Shown: positions 33,681 to 42,010 of the stretch, piece by piece | How positions within the stretch are numbered: the stretch's first letter is position 1 | Layout of the letters: every line of letters begins with the position of its first letter | NCBI RefSeq assembly: GCF_000430825.1 | Contig: NZ_AUMT01000004.1 | Span: forward strand, 124,001-188,000 | Origin: Chryseobacterium daeguense DSM 19388 | GTDB taxonomy: Bacteria > Bacteroidota > Bacteroidia > Flavobacteriales > Weeksellaceae | Direction of reading: 5' to 3' | Length of the DNA stretch: 64,000 nt | Position numbers and translations under genes: made by a program | Notes under the pieces: model-generated | The model's database searches: none | The model's input: only the letters and a program-made list of their open reading frames with translations | What the model was told of the DNA's origin: nothing

Positions 33681-36473
33681 ATGGCTAATATTACAGATAT
33701 AGATATAAAAAAGCAGATTTTCGTTAAGAATGCACACCTTAACAATCTGAAACATATTGATGTTCTTATCCCTAAAAACAAGTTAATTGTCATTACCGGA
33801 GTTTCCGGAAGCGGAAAATCTTCACTGGCTTTTGACACTATTTATGCGGAAGGACAAAGAAGATATGTGGAGAGCTTAAGCTCTTACGCAAGACAGTTTT
33901 TGGGGAAACTGGAAAAACCCAAAGTAGATGACATCAAAGGTTTAGCGCCTTCTATTGCCATCCAGCAGAAGGTAATCTCTTCCAACCCAAGATCTACCGT
34001 AGGAACTTCTACGGAAATTTATGATTATATGAAGCTTCTTTTTGCAAGAATCGGGAAGACATTTTCCCCGGTTTCTGGTGAAGAAGTGAAGAAAGATTCG
34101 GTTTCTGATGTAGTGGATTTTATTAAATCTTCGAAAAAAGAAGCATCCTTTTTACTGACAGCCCCTTTGGAATATGACATCGATAATTTTGGTGAAAATT
34201 TAAATGTTCTGAAACTGGCAGGTTTTACAAGACTTGAAATCAATGGAAATGTTGCGGGTATTGAAGATCTTGAAAGCTTTGGTTTCACTCCGGAAAAAGG
34301 AATGGAAATCAATCTTGTGATCGACCGGTTTTCTTATGAGGAGGATGAAAGCTTCCTGCAGCGTCTGGCGGATTCTATCCAGATGGCTTTTTATGAAGGC
34401 CGTGGATACTGTTCGCTTAAAAATATGGAAATAGGAAAAGTAAAAGAATTTTCAAACAAATTCGAGCTTGACGGGATAGAGTTTTTGGAACCTAACGTTC
34501 ATTTTTTCAGCTTTAACAATCCTTATGGAGCCTGCCCAACCTGCGAAGGCTACGGAAAAGTAATCGGAATTGATGAAGATCTTGTGGTTCCGAACAAGAC
34601 ACTTTCCATTTTTGAAGATGCCATAGTTTCATGGAGAGGTGAAAGCATGAGCGAATGGAAGAAAGATTTCATTAAAAAAGCAAAGGATTTCCCTATTCAT
34701 AAGCCTTATCATCAATTAACCAAAGAACAGAAAAGTTATCTATGGAAAGGCGATGGCAAAAGTACATTCCCCTCAATTAATAATTTCTTCAGGATGCTTG
34801 AAGAAAATTTATATAAAATCCAGTATCGTGTCATGCTGTCCCGTTACCGAGGAAAAACGCTTTGCCCTACCTGCGAAGGCCTTAGGCTGCGGGAAGAAAC
34901 GAGCTGGGTGAAAATAGACGGACATAATATCCAATCAATGATAGAGCTTCCTCTGGATGAGCTTTTTCCATTGATTAAAAGTTTAAAGCTCTCTGAGCAC
35001 GACCAGGAAGTAGCAAAAAGATTATTATATGAAATTACTACCCGCCTTGAATTTTTATTAAAGGTAGGATTAGGATATTTAACGTTAAACAGAACTTCCA
35101 ACACTCTTTCAGGTGGTGAAAGTCAGAGAATTAACCTTGCAACAAGTCTGGGAAGTTCTTTGGTGGGATCTATTTATATATTGGATGAACCATCCATCGG
35201 GCTTCACTCAAGAGATACCGAAAATTTAATTGAAGTATTAAAAAATCTTCGTGATCTGGGAAATACGGTAATCGTTGTGGAACACGATGAAGATGTAATG
35301 AAGGCTGCAGATTATATCATTGATATTGGTCCGGAAGCAGGTTACCTTGGTGGTGAGCTGGTTTTTGCCGGTGATTATAAAGAACTGAAAAATGCCGATA
35401 CATTAACCTCGAAATATCTTACAGGAAGGCTGGAAATAGAAGTTCCTTCAAAACGCAGAAAAGCGAAAGAATGGATCAATATAAAAGGTGCCCGGCAGAA
35501 TAATCTCAAAAACATTGATGTAGATGTACCATTGGAAAGCCTAGTGGTAATTTCGGGAGTTTCCGGAAGCGGTAAGTCGACTTTAATGAAAGAAATCCTT
35601 ACGAATGACATCCAAATCCAGTTAGGAATGGGCGGGAAAAAGGGTGATTACTATTCTGTTGAATTTCCTAAAAAGCTGATCAAGCATATTGAATTAATTG
35701 ATCAAAATCCTATCGGTAAATCATCCCGTTCGAATCCGGTAACTTACCTGAAAGCGTATGACGATATCCGTGACCTTTTTGCTAAACAAAAAGTAGCGAA
35801 AATGATGGGCTATAAGCCTAAACATTTCTCATTCAATGTAGATGGCGGAAGATGTGATGAATGTAAAGGTGAAGGAGTAATCAACGTTTCTATGCAGTTT
35901 ATGGCAGATATTGAGCTGGAATGTGAGGTTTGTAAAGGAACCCGCTTCAAAAGTGAAATTCTGGACGTAAAGTATGACGAGAAAAATATTTCTGATATTC
36001 TTCACATGACTGTGGATGAATCTTTAGAGTTTTTTAAAGATAATAATGAAGAAAAAATTGTAACGAAATTACGGCCTTTACAGGATGTCGGATTGGGTTA
36101 CCTTCAGCTTGGGCAGAGCTCTTCTACCCTTTCCGGTGGTGAAGCGCAGCGTGTGAAGCTGGCTTCGTTCCTTGTAAAAGGGGTGACAACTGATAAAACG
36201 CTATTTATTTTCGATGAACCTTCTACGGGATTACATTTCCATGATATTCAGAAATTATTGAAATCATTGCAGGCATTGATAGATCTGGGCCATTCCGTAA
36301 TCGTGATTGAGCATCAGCCGGATATTATAAAATGTGCAGATTATATTATCGATATCGGTCCCGAAGCCGGAAAACACGGTGGTGAAGTAGTTTTTACCGG
36401 AACACCGGAAGATTTAACGAAGAATAAAAAATCTCACACAGCAAAATATATCAAAGAAAAGCTGGAGAATTAA
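33681..36473 (+). CDS. uvrA: Excinuclease ABC subunit A
   Basis: A 930-residue tandem ABC ATPase that finds bulky DNA damage and loads UvrB. Walker A motifs are GVSGSGKSSLAF (about 40) and GVSGSGKSTLMK (about 630), signature motifs NTLSGGESQRINLA and [14 protein letters not shown], and zinc modules CPTCEGYGK/CPTCEGLRL and CDECKGEG/CEVCKGTRF. The UvrB-interaction and insertion regions are present. Flavobacteria often have two UvrA paralogs; I cannot tell which this is, though length and zinc sites are those of a full UvrA. Confidence 0.97.
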   Translation: MANITDIDIKKQIFVKNAHLNNLKHIDVLIPKNKLIVITGVSGSGKSSLAFDTIYAEGQRRYVESLSSYARQFLGKLEKPKVDDIKGLAPSIAIQQKVISSNPRSTVGTSTEIYDYMKLLFARIGKTFSPVSGEEVKKDSVSDVVDFIKSSKKEASFLLTAPLEYDIDNFGENLNVLKLAGFTRLEINGNVAGIEDLESFGFTPEKGMEINLVIDRFSYEEDESFLQRLADSIQMAFYEGRGYCSLKNMEIGKVKEFSNKFELDGIEFLEPNVHFFSFNNPYGACPTCEGYGKVIGIDEDLVVPNKTLSIFEDAIVSWRGESMSEWKKDFIKKAKDFPIHKPYHQLTKEQKSYLWKGDGKSTFPSINNFFRMLEENLYKIQYRVMLSRYRGKTLCPTCEGLRLREETSWVKIDGHNIQSMIELPLDELFPLIKSLKLSEHDQEVAKRLLYEITTRLEFLLKVGLGYLTLNRTSNTLSGGESQRINLATSLGSSLVGSIYILDEPSIGLHSRDTENLIEVLKNLRDLGNTVIVVEHDEDVMKAADYIIDIGPEAGYLGGELVFAGDYKELKNADTLTSKYLTGRLEIEVPSKRRKAKEWINIKGARQNNLKNIDVDVPLESLVVISGVSGSGKSTLMKEILTNDIQIQLGMGGKKGDYYSVEFPKKLIKHIELIDQNPIGKSSRSNPVTYLKAYDDIRDLFAKQKVAKMMGYKPKHFSFNVDGGRCDECKGEGVINVSMQFMADIELECEVCKGTRFKSEILDVKYDEKNISDILHMTVDESLEFFKDNNEEKIVTKLRPLQDVGLGYLQLGQSSSTLSGGEAQRVKLASFLVKGVTTDKTLFIFDEPSTGLHFHDIQKLLKSLQALIDLGHSVIVIEHQPDIIKCADYIIDIGPEAGKHGGEVVFTGTPEDLTKNKKSHTAKYIKEKLEN

Positions 36474-36480
36474 AAATAAG

Positions 36481-36510
36481 AAGAGAGTCATATTTTTGAC
36501 TCTCTTTTTT
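36481..36510 (+). terminator. Terminator of uvrA
   Basis: AAGAGAGTCA (36481-36490) pairs perfectly with TGACTCTCTT (36497-36506), then T run. Confidence 0.8.
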
Positions 36511-36539
36511 AATTGAAATACTAAACCTTAAAGGTTTGA

Positions 36540-37178
36540 TTAAATAGTATTATACAAAAACGGACTTTGTTTAATAAAAGTCTCATCATTAATCTGAGCA
36601 ATGAGAAATTTAGCCAGATCTGTTGCGGAAATATTTTCGCCTTTGCAGTCTTCTAAGCTGGTTTCTGTCGGAAAACTTTCTGAGGTCAAATTAATTAACG
36701 GAAGTCTAACTAAAGTCCAGTCTAGGCTGCTTTCTGCAAGAAGTTCGTATTCTTTTTGCTTGTCCGCAGTGGTTTCGGGATAGTTCTGATGCATCCAGTC
36801 GGTAGCCATTTTCACTTTTTCATTTTTATTGTCGAAGGGTGTGTTCACGCTCAAACCTGTGGTGACGATATAGCGTTTAACTTCATGAGAATTCATAGCT
36901 TTGATGATGTTTTCCGCGGCATCGCTGAAAATTGATTTCTCACCTTTCGGCTGTCCCAGAGTACTTATCACAAGACTGCAGTCTTTAATTAAGTTATTTA
37001 CGGATTCATAATTTCTTGCATCGCCTTTTGTAATTTCAATTAATGGATTTTTGATCGTAAAATTGTCAGGATTTCTCAGCAGCAATTTAATGGAATAATT
37101 ATTATCTAAAAGCTGTTGAACAAGATATTTTCCTGATTTTCCTGTTCCGCCAATTATGGCTATTGTATTTGTTTTCAT
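36540..37178 (-). CDS. NAD(P)H-binding (NmrA/SDR-like) protein
   Basis: A 212-residue atypical short-chain dehydrogenase: Rossmann motif IIGGTGKSGKYLVQQLL (about 8-24), GDARNYESV, VISTLGQPKGEKS and WTLVRLPLI. No YxxxK catalytic pair is obvious, which is normal for NmrA-like redox sensors and flavin-reductase relatives. Substrate unknown. It is a single-gene unit that converges with uvrA. Confidence 0.85.
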   Translation of the reverse strand: MKTNTIAIIGGTGKSGKYLVQQLLDNNYSIKLLLRNPDNFTIKNPLIEITKGDARNYESVNNLIKDCSLVISTLGQPKGEKSIFSDAAENIIKAMNSHEVKRYIVTTGLSVNTPFDNKNEKVKMATDWMHQNYPETTADKQKEYELLAESSLDWTLVRLPLINLTSESFPTETSLEDCKGENISATDLAKFLIAQINDETFIKQSPFLYNTI

Positions 37179-37399
37179 AGGATTTCTCTTTATGTTGATA
37201 GCAAATGAGCAGCCTGCTGACTTTTGCTATTTTTTTGTTTAAAATAAAAGATTTTTGGGTCCAGAATTTGAACCTTAGTTTTCAGCACTAGAATGATGCT
37301 GATGATGGGTAATATTTATAAAGAGATTTTGATGAGATAAAGTTAAAAACTTTTTTTGTTATTAAAGTACTTTTTTAGTCAATTTTTCAGTCATTAAAA

Positions 37400-37423
37400 T
37401 TATCCACAAAAAAATGTGGATAA
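37400..37423. promoter_or_regulatory. Two facing perfect DnaA boxes
   Basis: TTATCCACA (37400-37408) and its reverse complement TGTGGATAA (37415-37423) are separated by six A. Both are exact copies of the high-affinity DnaA box. The surrounding 200 bases are very AT-rich and gene-free. It may be a DnaA-titration or regulatory site, or part of a replication origin (inference). Confidence 0.55.
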
Positions 37424-37447
37424 CATGTGAATTTAACATTTAGTTCA

Positions 37448-37478
37448 TTGTTTATAAGAAAATTTATTCTTACATTTA
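37448..37478 (+). promoter_or_regulatory. Promoter of the candidate small RNA
   Basis: TTG (37448-37450), 20 bases, TACATTTA (37471-37478): a one-mismatch match to the Bacteroidetes promoter, with a TTTA -7 end like that of the neighbouring tRNA. Confidence 0.5.
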
Positions 37479-37482
37479 CTAT

Positions 37483-37584
37483 GAAATAAAACTGAAGTGG
37501 AAACATATTTTGCTTTTTTCAGCTTTGAAATCGCAATTAAATTTATAAAAATTTAAGCACAGCATTGTCGGCTGTGCTTTTTTA
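37483..37584 (+). ncRNA. Candidate intergenic small RNA, about 100 nt
   Basis: A promoter at 37448-37478 is followed by no usable ORF (ATG AAA TAA) and then, about 75 bases later, by a strong terminator: AAGCACAGC (37555-37563) pairs with GCTGTGCTT (37571-37579) plus a T run. Promoter and terminator about 100 bases apart without a coding frame suggest a small RNA. Target unknown. Confidence 0.5.
37555..37584 (+). terminator. Terminator of the candidate small RNA
   Basis: Perfect 9-bp stem, seven-base loop ATTGTCG, followed by six T. Confidence 0.75.
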
Positions 37585-37605
37585 TTGTTGTCTAATTAAA
37601 AAAAT

Positions 37606-37656
37606 GAGATGTTTTATCTACTGAACTCGCTTCTAAAGAGCGGGTTCTTTCATCTC
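37606..37656 (+). other. Imperfect two-part hairpin upstream of the tRNA
   Basis: GAACTCGC (37623-37630) pairs with GCGGGTTC (37640-37647), enclosed by GAGATG (37606-37611) and CATCTC (37651-37656). It lies just before the tRNA promoter; role unknown. Confidence 0.4.
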
Positions 37657-37669
37657 TTACTCCTAGCTA

Positions 37670-37700
37670 TTGATTTTTTTCAGATTAATTAATAACTTTA
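37670..37700 (+). promoter_or_regulatory. Promoter of tRNA-Arg
   Basis: TTG (37670-37672), 20 bases, TAACTTTA (37693-37700), ten bases before the tRNA. Confidence 0.55.
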
Positions 37701-37709
37701 TCATAATAA

Positions 37710-37781
37710 GGCCTCATAGTTCAATGGATAGAATAGAAGTTTCCTAAACTTTAGATCCAGGTTCGATTCCTGGTGAGGCTA
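37710..37781 (+). tRNA. tRNA-Arg (anticodon CCT)
   Basis: A full cloverleaf of 72 bases: acceptor GGCCTCA (37710-37716) with TGAGGCT (37774-37780, first pair G-T), D stem GTTC/GAAT, anticodon stem GAAGT/ACTTT with loop TTCCTAA (anticodon CCT at 37743-37745), and T stem CCAGG/CCTGG with TTCGATT. CCA is not encoded. It reads the rare AGG codon. Confidence 0.95.
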
Positions 37782-37853
37782 CAAACTGTAAATGGTCAAT
37801 TGTTATTTGAGAATTTAATGCATTTTAATTCACAATTGAAGTTACCATTCCCC

Positions 37854-38768
37854 TTAATTAAAGGATTGCTTATACCTCAAAGGCGTCATATCAGTTTTCT
37901 TTTTGAATAGTTTATTGAAAGATTGTGAATGCTCAAATCCCAGCTGATAAGCCACCTCCGAAACAGAAAAACTTGTTGTGGTAAGATATTCCTTTGCCTT
38001 TTCTATCAGCTTTTCGTGGATGTGCTGCTGTGCATTTTGTCCTGTGAGACTTCGCAGCATGTCGCTTAGATAGTGTGGCGAAAGATTTAGTTTTGAAGCT
38101 AAAAATTCTACAGTGGGAAGCCCTTTCGTTAAAGTTTCCTGCTGATTAAAATAATCTTCCAGAAGATGTTCCATTTTAGAAAGAAGATTGTTGTTAACTA
38201 CCTTTCTGGTGATGAACTGCCTTTTGTAAAAGCGGTTACTGTAGTTCAGCAAAACTTCAATGTATGAAATAATTACATCCTGGCTTATTTCATCAATTGC
38301 TGTGTTCAGCTCATCGTTAATATTATTCAATAAACTCACCATTAAGGTTTTTTCTTTATCGGATAAATGCAAGGCTTCATTTGTATCATAAGAAAAGAAC
38401 CCGTATTTCTTAATATTTTTCGCCAGAGGATAGTTGCATAAAAAATCCGGATGAATGAATAAAGTATATCCATGATATTCTGTATCTCCTTCTGTAAACA
38501 ACACCTGATTGGGTGATGTAAACATCATACCGCCTTCATTAAAATCATAATGTCCCTGCCCGTATCCCATTTTTCCATTTTCAGAAAACTTATAGGAAAT
38601 TTTATAGAAGCCAAGGGTAAATCTTCTGTCGAGATATGATTTGTCGACGCTCATCTTCGTATTATCTACAATGCTGATCAATGGATGAAGCGGTTTTGCT
38701 ACATTCAAAATCTGGTGAAGCTCCGAAATAGAAGAAATTTTTAAAAGAGAATGGTCTTTCTTTTCCAT
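37854..38768 (-). CDS. AraC-family transcriptional regulator
   Basis: A 304-residue regulator. An N-terminal cupin-like sensing part (about 30-170) is followed by a linker and the C-terminal double helix-turn-helix (about 205-304: LPTVEFLASKLNLSPHYLSDMLRSLTGQNAQQHIHEKL and FSVSEVAYQLGFEHSQSFNKLFKKKTDMTPLRYKQ). The SDR gene upstream on the same strand, 98 bases away, is a frequent partner and may be its target. Ligand unknown. Confidence 0.92.
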   Translation of the reverse strand: MEKKDHSLLKISSISELHQILNVAKPLHPLISIVDNTKMSVDKSYLDRRFTLGFYKISYKFSENGKMGYGQGHYDFNEGGMMFTSPNQVLFTEGDTEYHGYTLFIHPDFLCNYPLAKNIKKYGFFSYDTNEALHLSDKEKTLMVSLLNNINDELNTAIDEISQDVIISYIEVLLNYSNRFYKRQFITRKVVNNNLLSKMEHLLEDYFNQQETLTKGLPTVEFLASKLNLSPHYLSDMLRSLTGQNAQQHIHEKLIEKAKEYLTTTSFSVSEVAYQLGFEHSQSFNKLFKKKTDMTPLRYKQSFN

Positions 38769-38789
38769 AATTTAAAGATACGAATTAAG

Positions 38790-38862
38790 TTTGAGGGTTT
38801 TTGAGCTATGGAAATATAGAGTTACAGAAACTCAAAAGAACGCTAATGCTCTCAAACCCTCA
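38790..38862. repeat. Inverted TTTGAGGG repeat between AraC and SDR genes
   Basis: TTTGAGGGTTTTTGAG (38790-38805) faces CTCAAACCCTCA (38851-38862). An inner GAGTT/AACTC hairpin lies at 38819-38834. A related copy, sharing AGTTTGAGGGTTTT and CTCTCAAACCCT, lies at 59896-59991. Confidence 0.6.
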
Positions 38863-38866
38863 GATA

Positions 38867-39664
38867 TTAAATAAACTGTTTCCCGAACTGCTCTCTAAAT
38901 GATTCCGCACCCATTTCCAAACGTTGCGCATACAAAGCTTTTGCATCTTCCCCGGCAACATATCTCAATTGTTTTTTGCCGTCTGTTGCTGCTTCATACA
39001 CCACTTCTGCAATGGTTTCAGGTTCAGAAGCGCCTTCCATCATGGCTTCTGTGTTAGAAAACATGGTATCTACCATTTTTTGATATTCAGGTTTTGTTCC
39101 CATATCGAGAGAACGGCTGATAAAATCAGTTTTTATTCCGCCCGGAGACACGGTTTTTACATCAATCCCGAAAGTATTCAGTTCATACGCAAGACTTTCG
39201 CTCCATCCTTCCAGTGCCCATTTTGTAGCGTGGTAAGTGGAACCCAACGGGAAAGCAATTAATCCGCCGATTGAAGTAGTAGTAATAAACATCCCGCTTT
39301 TCTTCTCCCTGAAATAAGGAATAAATTCTTTCGTAACACGTATTACTCCTAATAAATTAGTGTCCAGCTGCTTTAGAATCTGATCGTCATTCAATGCTTC
39401 CAGCGGACCAATAAGCCCATATCCTGCATTATTGAAAACCAAATCGATATCACTGATTTCCAATGCTCTTTTTACCGTAGACTGTATTTGCTCTAAATTA
39501 GTGACGTCTAATGGTAGAAGGGTAACATTATCCAATTGTGTCAATTCTGTTTCGGCTTCCGGATTTCTCATAGTTGCGATGACATTCCATCCTCTGCTCT
39601 GAAATAATTTTGCTGTTGTTTTTCCTAGTCCTGTTGAGGCTCCTGTGATGAAAATTGTTTTCAT
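38867..39664 (-). CDS. Short-chain dehydrogenase/reductase (classical SDR)
   Basis: A 265-residue NAD(P)-dependent oxidoreductase. The cofactor motif is TGASTGLGKTTAKLF (about 6-20), then NNAGYGLIGPLE, and the catalytic Ser and YxxxK in TTSIGGLIAFPLGSTYHATKWALEGWSESLAYEL, with PGGIKTDF after it. Substrate unknown. It lies upstream of the AraC-type regulator gene on the same strand. A near-consensus CAAAGGTG (39691-39698, minus strand) may be the -7 element. Confidence 0.92.
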   Translation of the reverse strand: MKTIFITGASTGLGKTTAKLFQSRGWNVIATMRNPEAETELTQLDNVTLLPLDVTNLEQIQSTVKRALEISDIDLVFNNAGYGLIGPLEALNDDQILKQLDTNLLGVIRVTKEFIPYFREKKSGMFITTTSIGGLIAFPLGSTYHATKWALEGWSESLAYELNTFGIDVKTVSPGGIKTDFISRSLDMGTKPEYQKMVDTMFSNTEAMMEGASEPETIAEVVYEAATDGKKQLRYVAGEDAKALYAQRLEMGAESFREQFGKQFI

Positions 39665-39816
39665 TTTTTTGTTTGTTTTAAATTACATGACAAAGGTGCG
39701 GAGTTGGGCAAAGACTAAAGTTGCCAAAATGGATATTGATGTAGCCAAAATGAAATTGAAGATGTATTGATAAAGATTCGTATCTTTAAGTTATTAACCA
39801 AATTAAATTTATTACT

Positions 39817-40215
39817 ATGAAAACCAGTCAGATATGGGCCAATTTCGCAGTTGCAGAACTGGAACGGACAACAAATTTTTATACAGCTTTAGGCTTTGCA
39901 TCAAATAACTCAATGAACTCGGATGAGCTCACAAGCTTCTCTTTTGGTGAAAATAAATTCATCATTAATTTCTTTCTGAAAAATGGCATTGAAAAAAACA
40001 CAAAATCCAAATTTTCTGATACCGAAAACGGTAATGAGATTATTCTGAGTTTATCAGCCGATAGCAAGGAACAAGTTGATGAATGGGTAGAAGCTGTAAA
40101 AAATGCAGGCGGAAAGGTAGTTGCAGAACCATATAAAATTGGGGAAGGATATACCTTCGTTTTTTCGGATCCGGACGGGCACAAATTTAATGTACTTTAC
40201 TGGCCGGGAATGTAA
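39817..40215 (+). CDS. VOC-family (glyoxalase/bleomycin-resistance fold) protein
   Basis: A 132-residue single VOC domain with two beta-alpha-beta-beta-beta modules (VAELERTTNFYTALGF and, after about 60 residues, EWVEAVKNAGGKVV with FVFSDPDGHKFNVLYW). Metal ligands of true glyoxalase are not fully evident. It is the single-domain type of unknown substrate common in Bacteroidetes. A hairpin terminator follows at 40222. Confidence 0.87.
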   Translation: MKTSQIWANFAVAELERTTNFYTALGFASNNSMNSDELTSFSFGENKFIINFFLKNGIEKNTKSKFSDTENGNEIILSLSADSKEQVDEWVEAVKNAGGKVVAEPYKIGEGYTFVFSDPDGHKFNVLYWPGM

Positions 40216-40221
40216 CCATAA

Positions 40222-40250
40222 AAACCGACAAATATGGCTTGCCGGTTTAA
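40222..40250 (+). terminator. Terminator of the VOC gene
   Basis: AAACCGACAA (40222-40231) pairs with TTGCCGGTTT (40239-40248) with one mismatch; weak A/T tail. Confidence 0.5.
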
Positions 40251-40387
40251 AAACAAAAATTGATATGGATATGATTAGATATCTTTTTTTCTAATGCTGA
40301 CACAAATTTATATTTATTTAGAATTAATAAAAATAATAAACTTATGACATTTGTCACTTTTTAAAGAATAATTTAGTAAAAACCTCC

Positions 40388-40630
40388 CTACCTTTTAACG
40401 TTGAGAAAATATTCTATTGAAAAAAGAAATGTGTAAATTACTATTAATATACAGTTTACAATAAGAAAGGGTAATTTGTTTTTTGGATGCTTATTAATGA
40501 AATAAAAATTAATGTAAAGTAAAATGAAACTCGCAGGAAGAGAGTTGTAAAGATATTCTTCTTGAAATACCAAAAACAGTATTCCAAAAATTATGCACAG
40601 GCCGATTATAAACGCCGGATGTATTTTCAA
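40388..40630 (-). CDS. Small three-helix membrane protein, downstream partner of the endonuclease V-like gene
   Basis: An 80-residue protein of three closely spaced membrane segments (about 6-24, 31-48 and 53-73) with a basic C-terminal end (NVKR). The start is TTG at 40628-40630, one base after the stop of the endonuclease V-like gene, so translation is coupled. No family recognised. Because it has no ATG and little beyond hydrophobicity to support it, confidence is moderate. Confidence 0.5.
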   Translation of the reverse strand: MKIHPAFIIGLCIIFGILFLVFQEEYLYNSLPASFILLYINFYFINKHPKNKLPFLIVNCILIVIYTFLFSIEYFLNVKR

Positions 40631-40631
40631 C

Positions 40632-41132
40632 TTAAATTCGTGTTAACTGATCAAGTTTTTTCAATAAAGTAGGAATTCTAAAATCACCATGCATCTGCTC
40701 GATTTTTGGCTTTATTTCATCCACGTCAGTGCCCATCGCCGTAAGATACAGCGGTGTTGTACTTTGACCTCTGAGAATTGTTCTTCTTCGGGAATCCGGT
40801 GCATTAAATCCGTTTTTTGCAATGCCGATGACAGGATATTGCTGACCTAATGCTTCATACAGGTAGCCGCCCAACCCTATTTTGCCATCATTATCCAGAG
40901 TCACATATCCATCCACGACAATAATGTCACCTTCTTTAAGCTCAATTTTATTTAATAAACTTAAAATGCAGGGAAGTTCCCTTTTGTAGAAAGCACCGCT
41001 CTCATAATCTGATGTAATGCTTGTTTTCTCGCTAAAAATATAGGTTTCGGATGATGATTCCCAGTCTTCAAAAGCAATGCAGATTGTATTGGCATACTCA
41101 TCAAAATAATACGTGTCAAATGCGTATATCAT
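40632..41132 (-). CDS. Compact endonuclease V-like protein
   Basis: A 166-residue protein related to endonuclease V, which cuts beside deaminated bases (inosine). Visible family landmarks are AFDTYYFD (first Asp), YKREL (Glu) and the strong block VVDGYVTLDNDGKIGLGGYLYEALG followed by YPVIGIAKNGF, so the three acidic catalytic positions appear kept. E. coli Nfi is about 220 residues; the N-terminal wedge region is missing here. I start at the ATG (41130-41132), which overlaps the upstream stop as TGATG; a GTG at 41135 is also possible. Confidence 0.78.
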   Translation of the reverse strand: MIYAFDTYYFDEYANTICIAFEDWESSSETYIFSEKTSITSDYESGAFYKRELPCILSLLNKIELKEGDIIVVDGYVTLDNDGKIGLGGYLYEALGQQYPVIGIAKNGFNAPDSRRRTILRGQSTTPLYLTAMGTDVDEIKPKIEQMHGDFRIPTLLKKLDQLTRI

Positions 41133-41944
41133 CACAATTTATTTGTTAAAAACTCTCCAAAATGCCATAGAACTCCGGCCGGATCATGTACGAAACACTC
41201 TTTTCCCCAATCCATTATCCTGATGGGGCTCAGTTTTGTAGTTTTATATTTTTCAGTGAAATTTAAATCTGCCAGTTCGCGGTAAACTTCATCAGTATTT
41301 TCTACCTCTATGAAAAGCATTGTATTCTCAATCCACTCTTTCACATACGCATCCTGAAGATAAAATGAGATTTCTTGGCGTTTAAATAATGATAATTTAG
41401 GATCAAGAACCACTTCTTCAAAGCCGAGATCCCTGTAAAAATTTCTGCTTTCTTCAAAATTTTCCGAACCAATAAACGGGCGAATAGATTTTATATTATT
41501 TTTCATGATAATTTGTTTCCAGTTTTGGTAGGGCATTTCAAATTTTATTTCACCTTTTCCATGCGTCCCGATTTCTTTCCAGCCGGATTTTCGGTAAAAG
41601 TTTTCTGCCCGGGTGTGCGGTGATGTTCCGAGCCACACATTTTCATGGGTCTGCCCGAAATACCATTTCAGCATTACGTCATGGAGTTTTTTTCCAATCC
41701 CCTGCCCTTCGAAATCAGGATGAAGGAATAAGGCCCAGATGTTATTTTCCTTTAAATCTGCAATTGAAAAGCCTACAATTTTGTCTTTGATTTCACATAC
41801 CCAGCCTTTTCCTCTTTCAAAAAGAAATTCTTCGCAATCCTTGTCTGTTACGAGATTGGGATCAGACAGTATATTTTCTTTTACAGAATTTCTTACAATC
41901 TGTATCTGAGGGATATCTTTAAGCTGAGCTTCACGGATGATCAT
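41132..41944 (-). CDS. GNAT acetyltransferase - VOC fusion protein
   Basis: A 270-residue protein with two complete domains. Residues about 1-140 are a GNAT N-acetyltransferase (WALFLHPDFEGQGIGKKLHDVMLKW is the acetyl-CoA loop). Residues about 148-268 are a VOC domain (IRPFIGSENFEESRNFYRDLGFEEV and ECFVHDPAGVLWHFGEF), of the kind found in bleomycin-resistance or glyoxalase-like proteins. Fusion suggests both act on or sense the same small molecule. The start of the endonuclease V-like gene overlaps its stop, so the two form an operon. Confidence 0.85.
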   Translation of the reverse strand: MIIREAQLKDIPQIQIVRNSVKENILSDPNLVTDKDCEEFLFERGKGWVCEIKDKIVGFSIADLKENNIWALFLHPDFEGQGIGKKLHDVMLKWYFGQTHENVWLGTSPHTRAENFYRKSGWKEIGTHGKGEIKFEMPYQNWKQIIMKNNIKSIRPFIGSENFEESRNFYRDLGFEEVVLDPKLSLFKRQEISFYLQDAYVKEWIENTMLFIEVENTDEVYRELADLNFTEKYKTTKLSPIRIMDWGKECFVHDPAGVLWHFGEFLTNKL

Positions 41945-41962
41945 ATAAATTTAGATTAAAAT

Positions 41963-41992
41963 ATAAGGCAAACCGTTATTGATTTGCCTTAT
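41963..41992 (-). terminator. Terminator of the M28 peptidase gene
   Basis: ATAAGGCAAA (41963-41972) pairs with TTTGCCTTAT (41983-41992), 10 bp perfect. It lies between the stop of the peptidase gene and the GNAT-VOC gene; weak T tail on the minus strand. Confidence 0.6.
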
Positions 41993-42010
41993 GGTTATTT
42001 ATATTTAAAA

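Noticed and set aside
40388..40630. Whether the 80-residue membrane frame is a chance ORF
   Set aside because: Kept as a feature because of tight coupling to the upstream stop and three well-formed helices, but with reduced confidence because of its TTG start.
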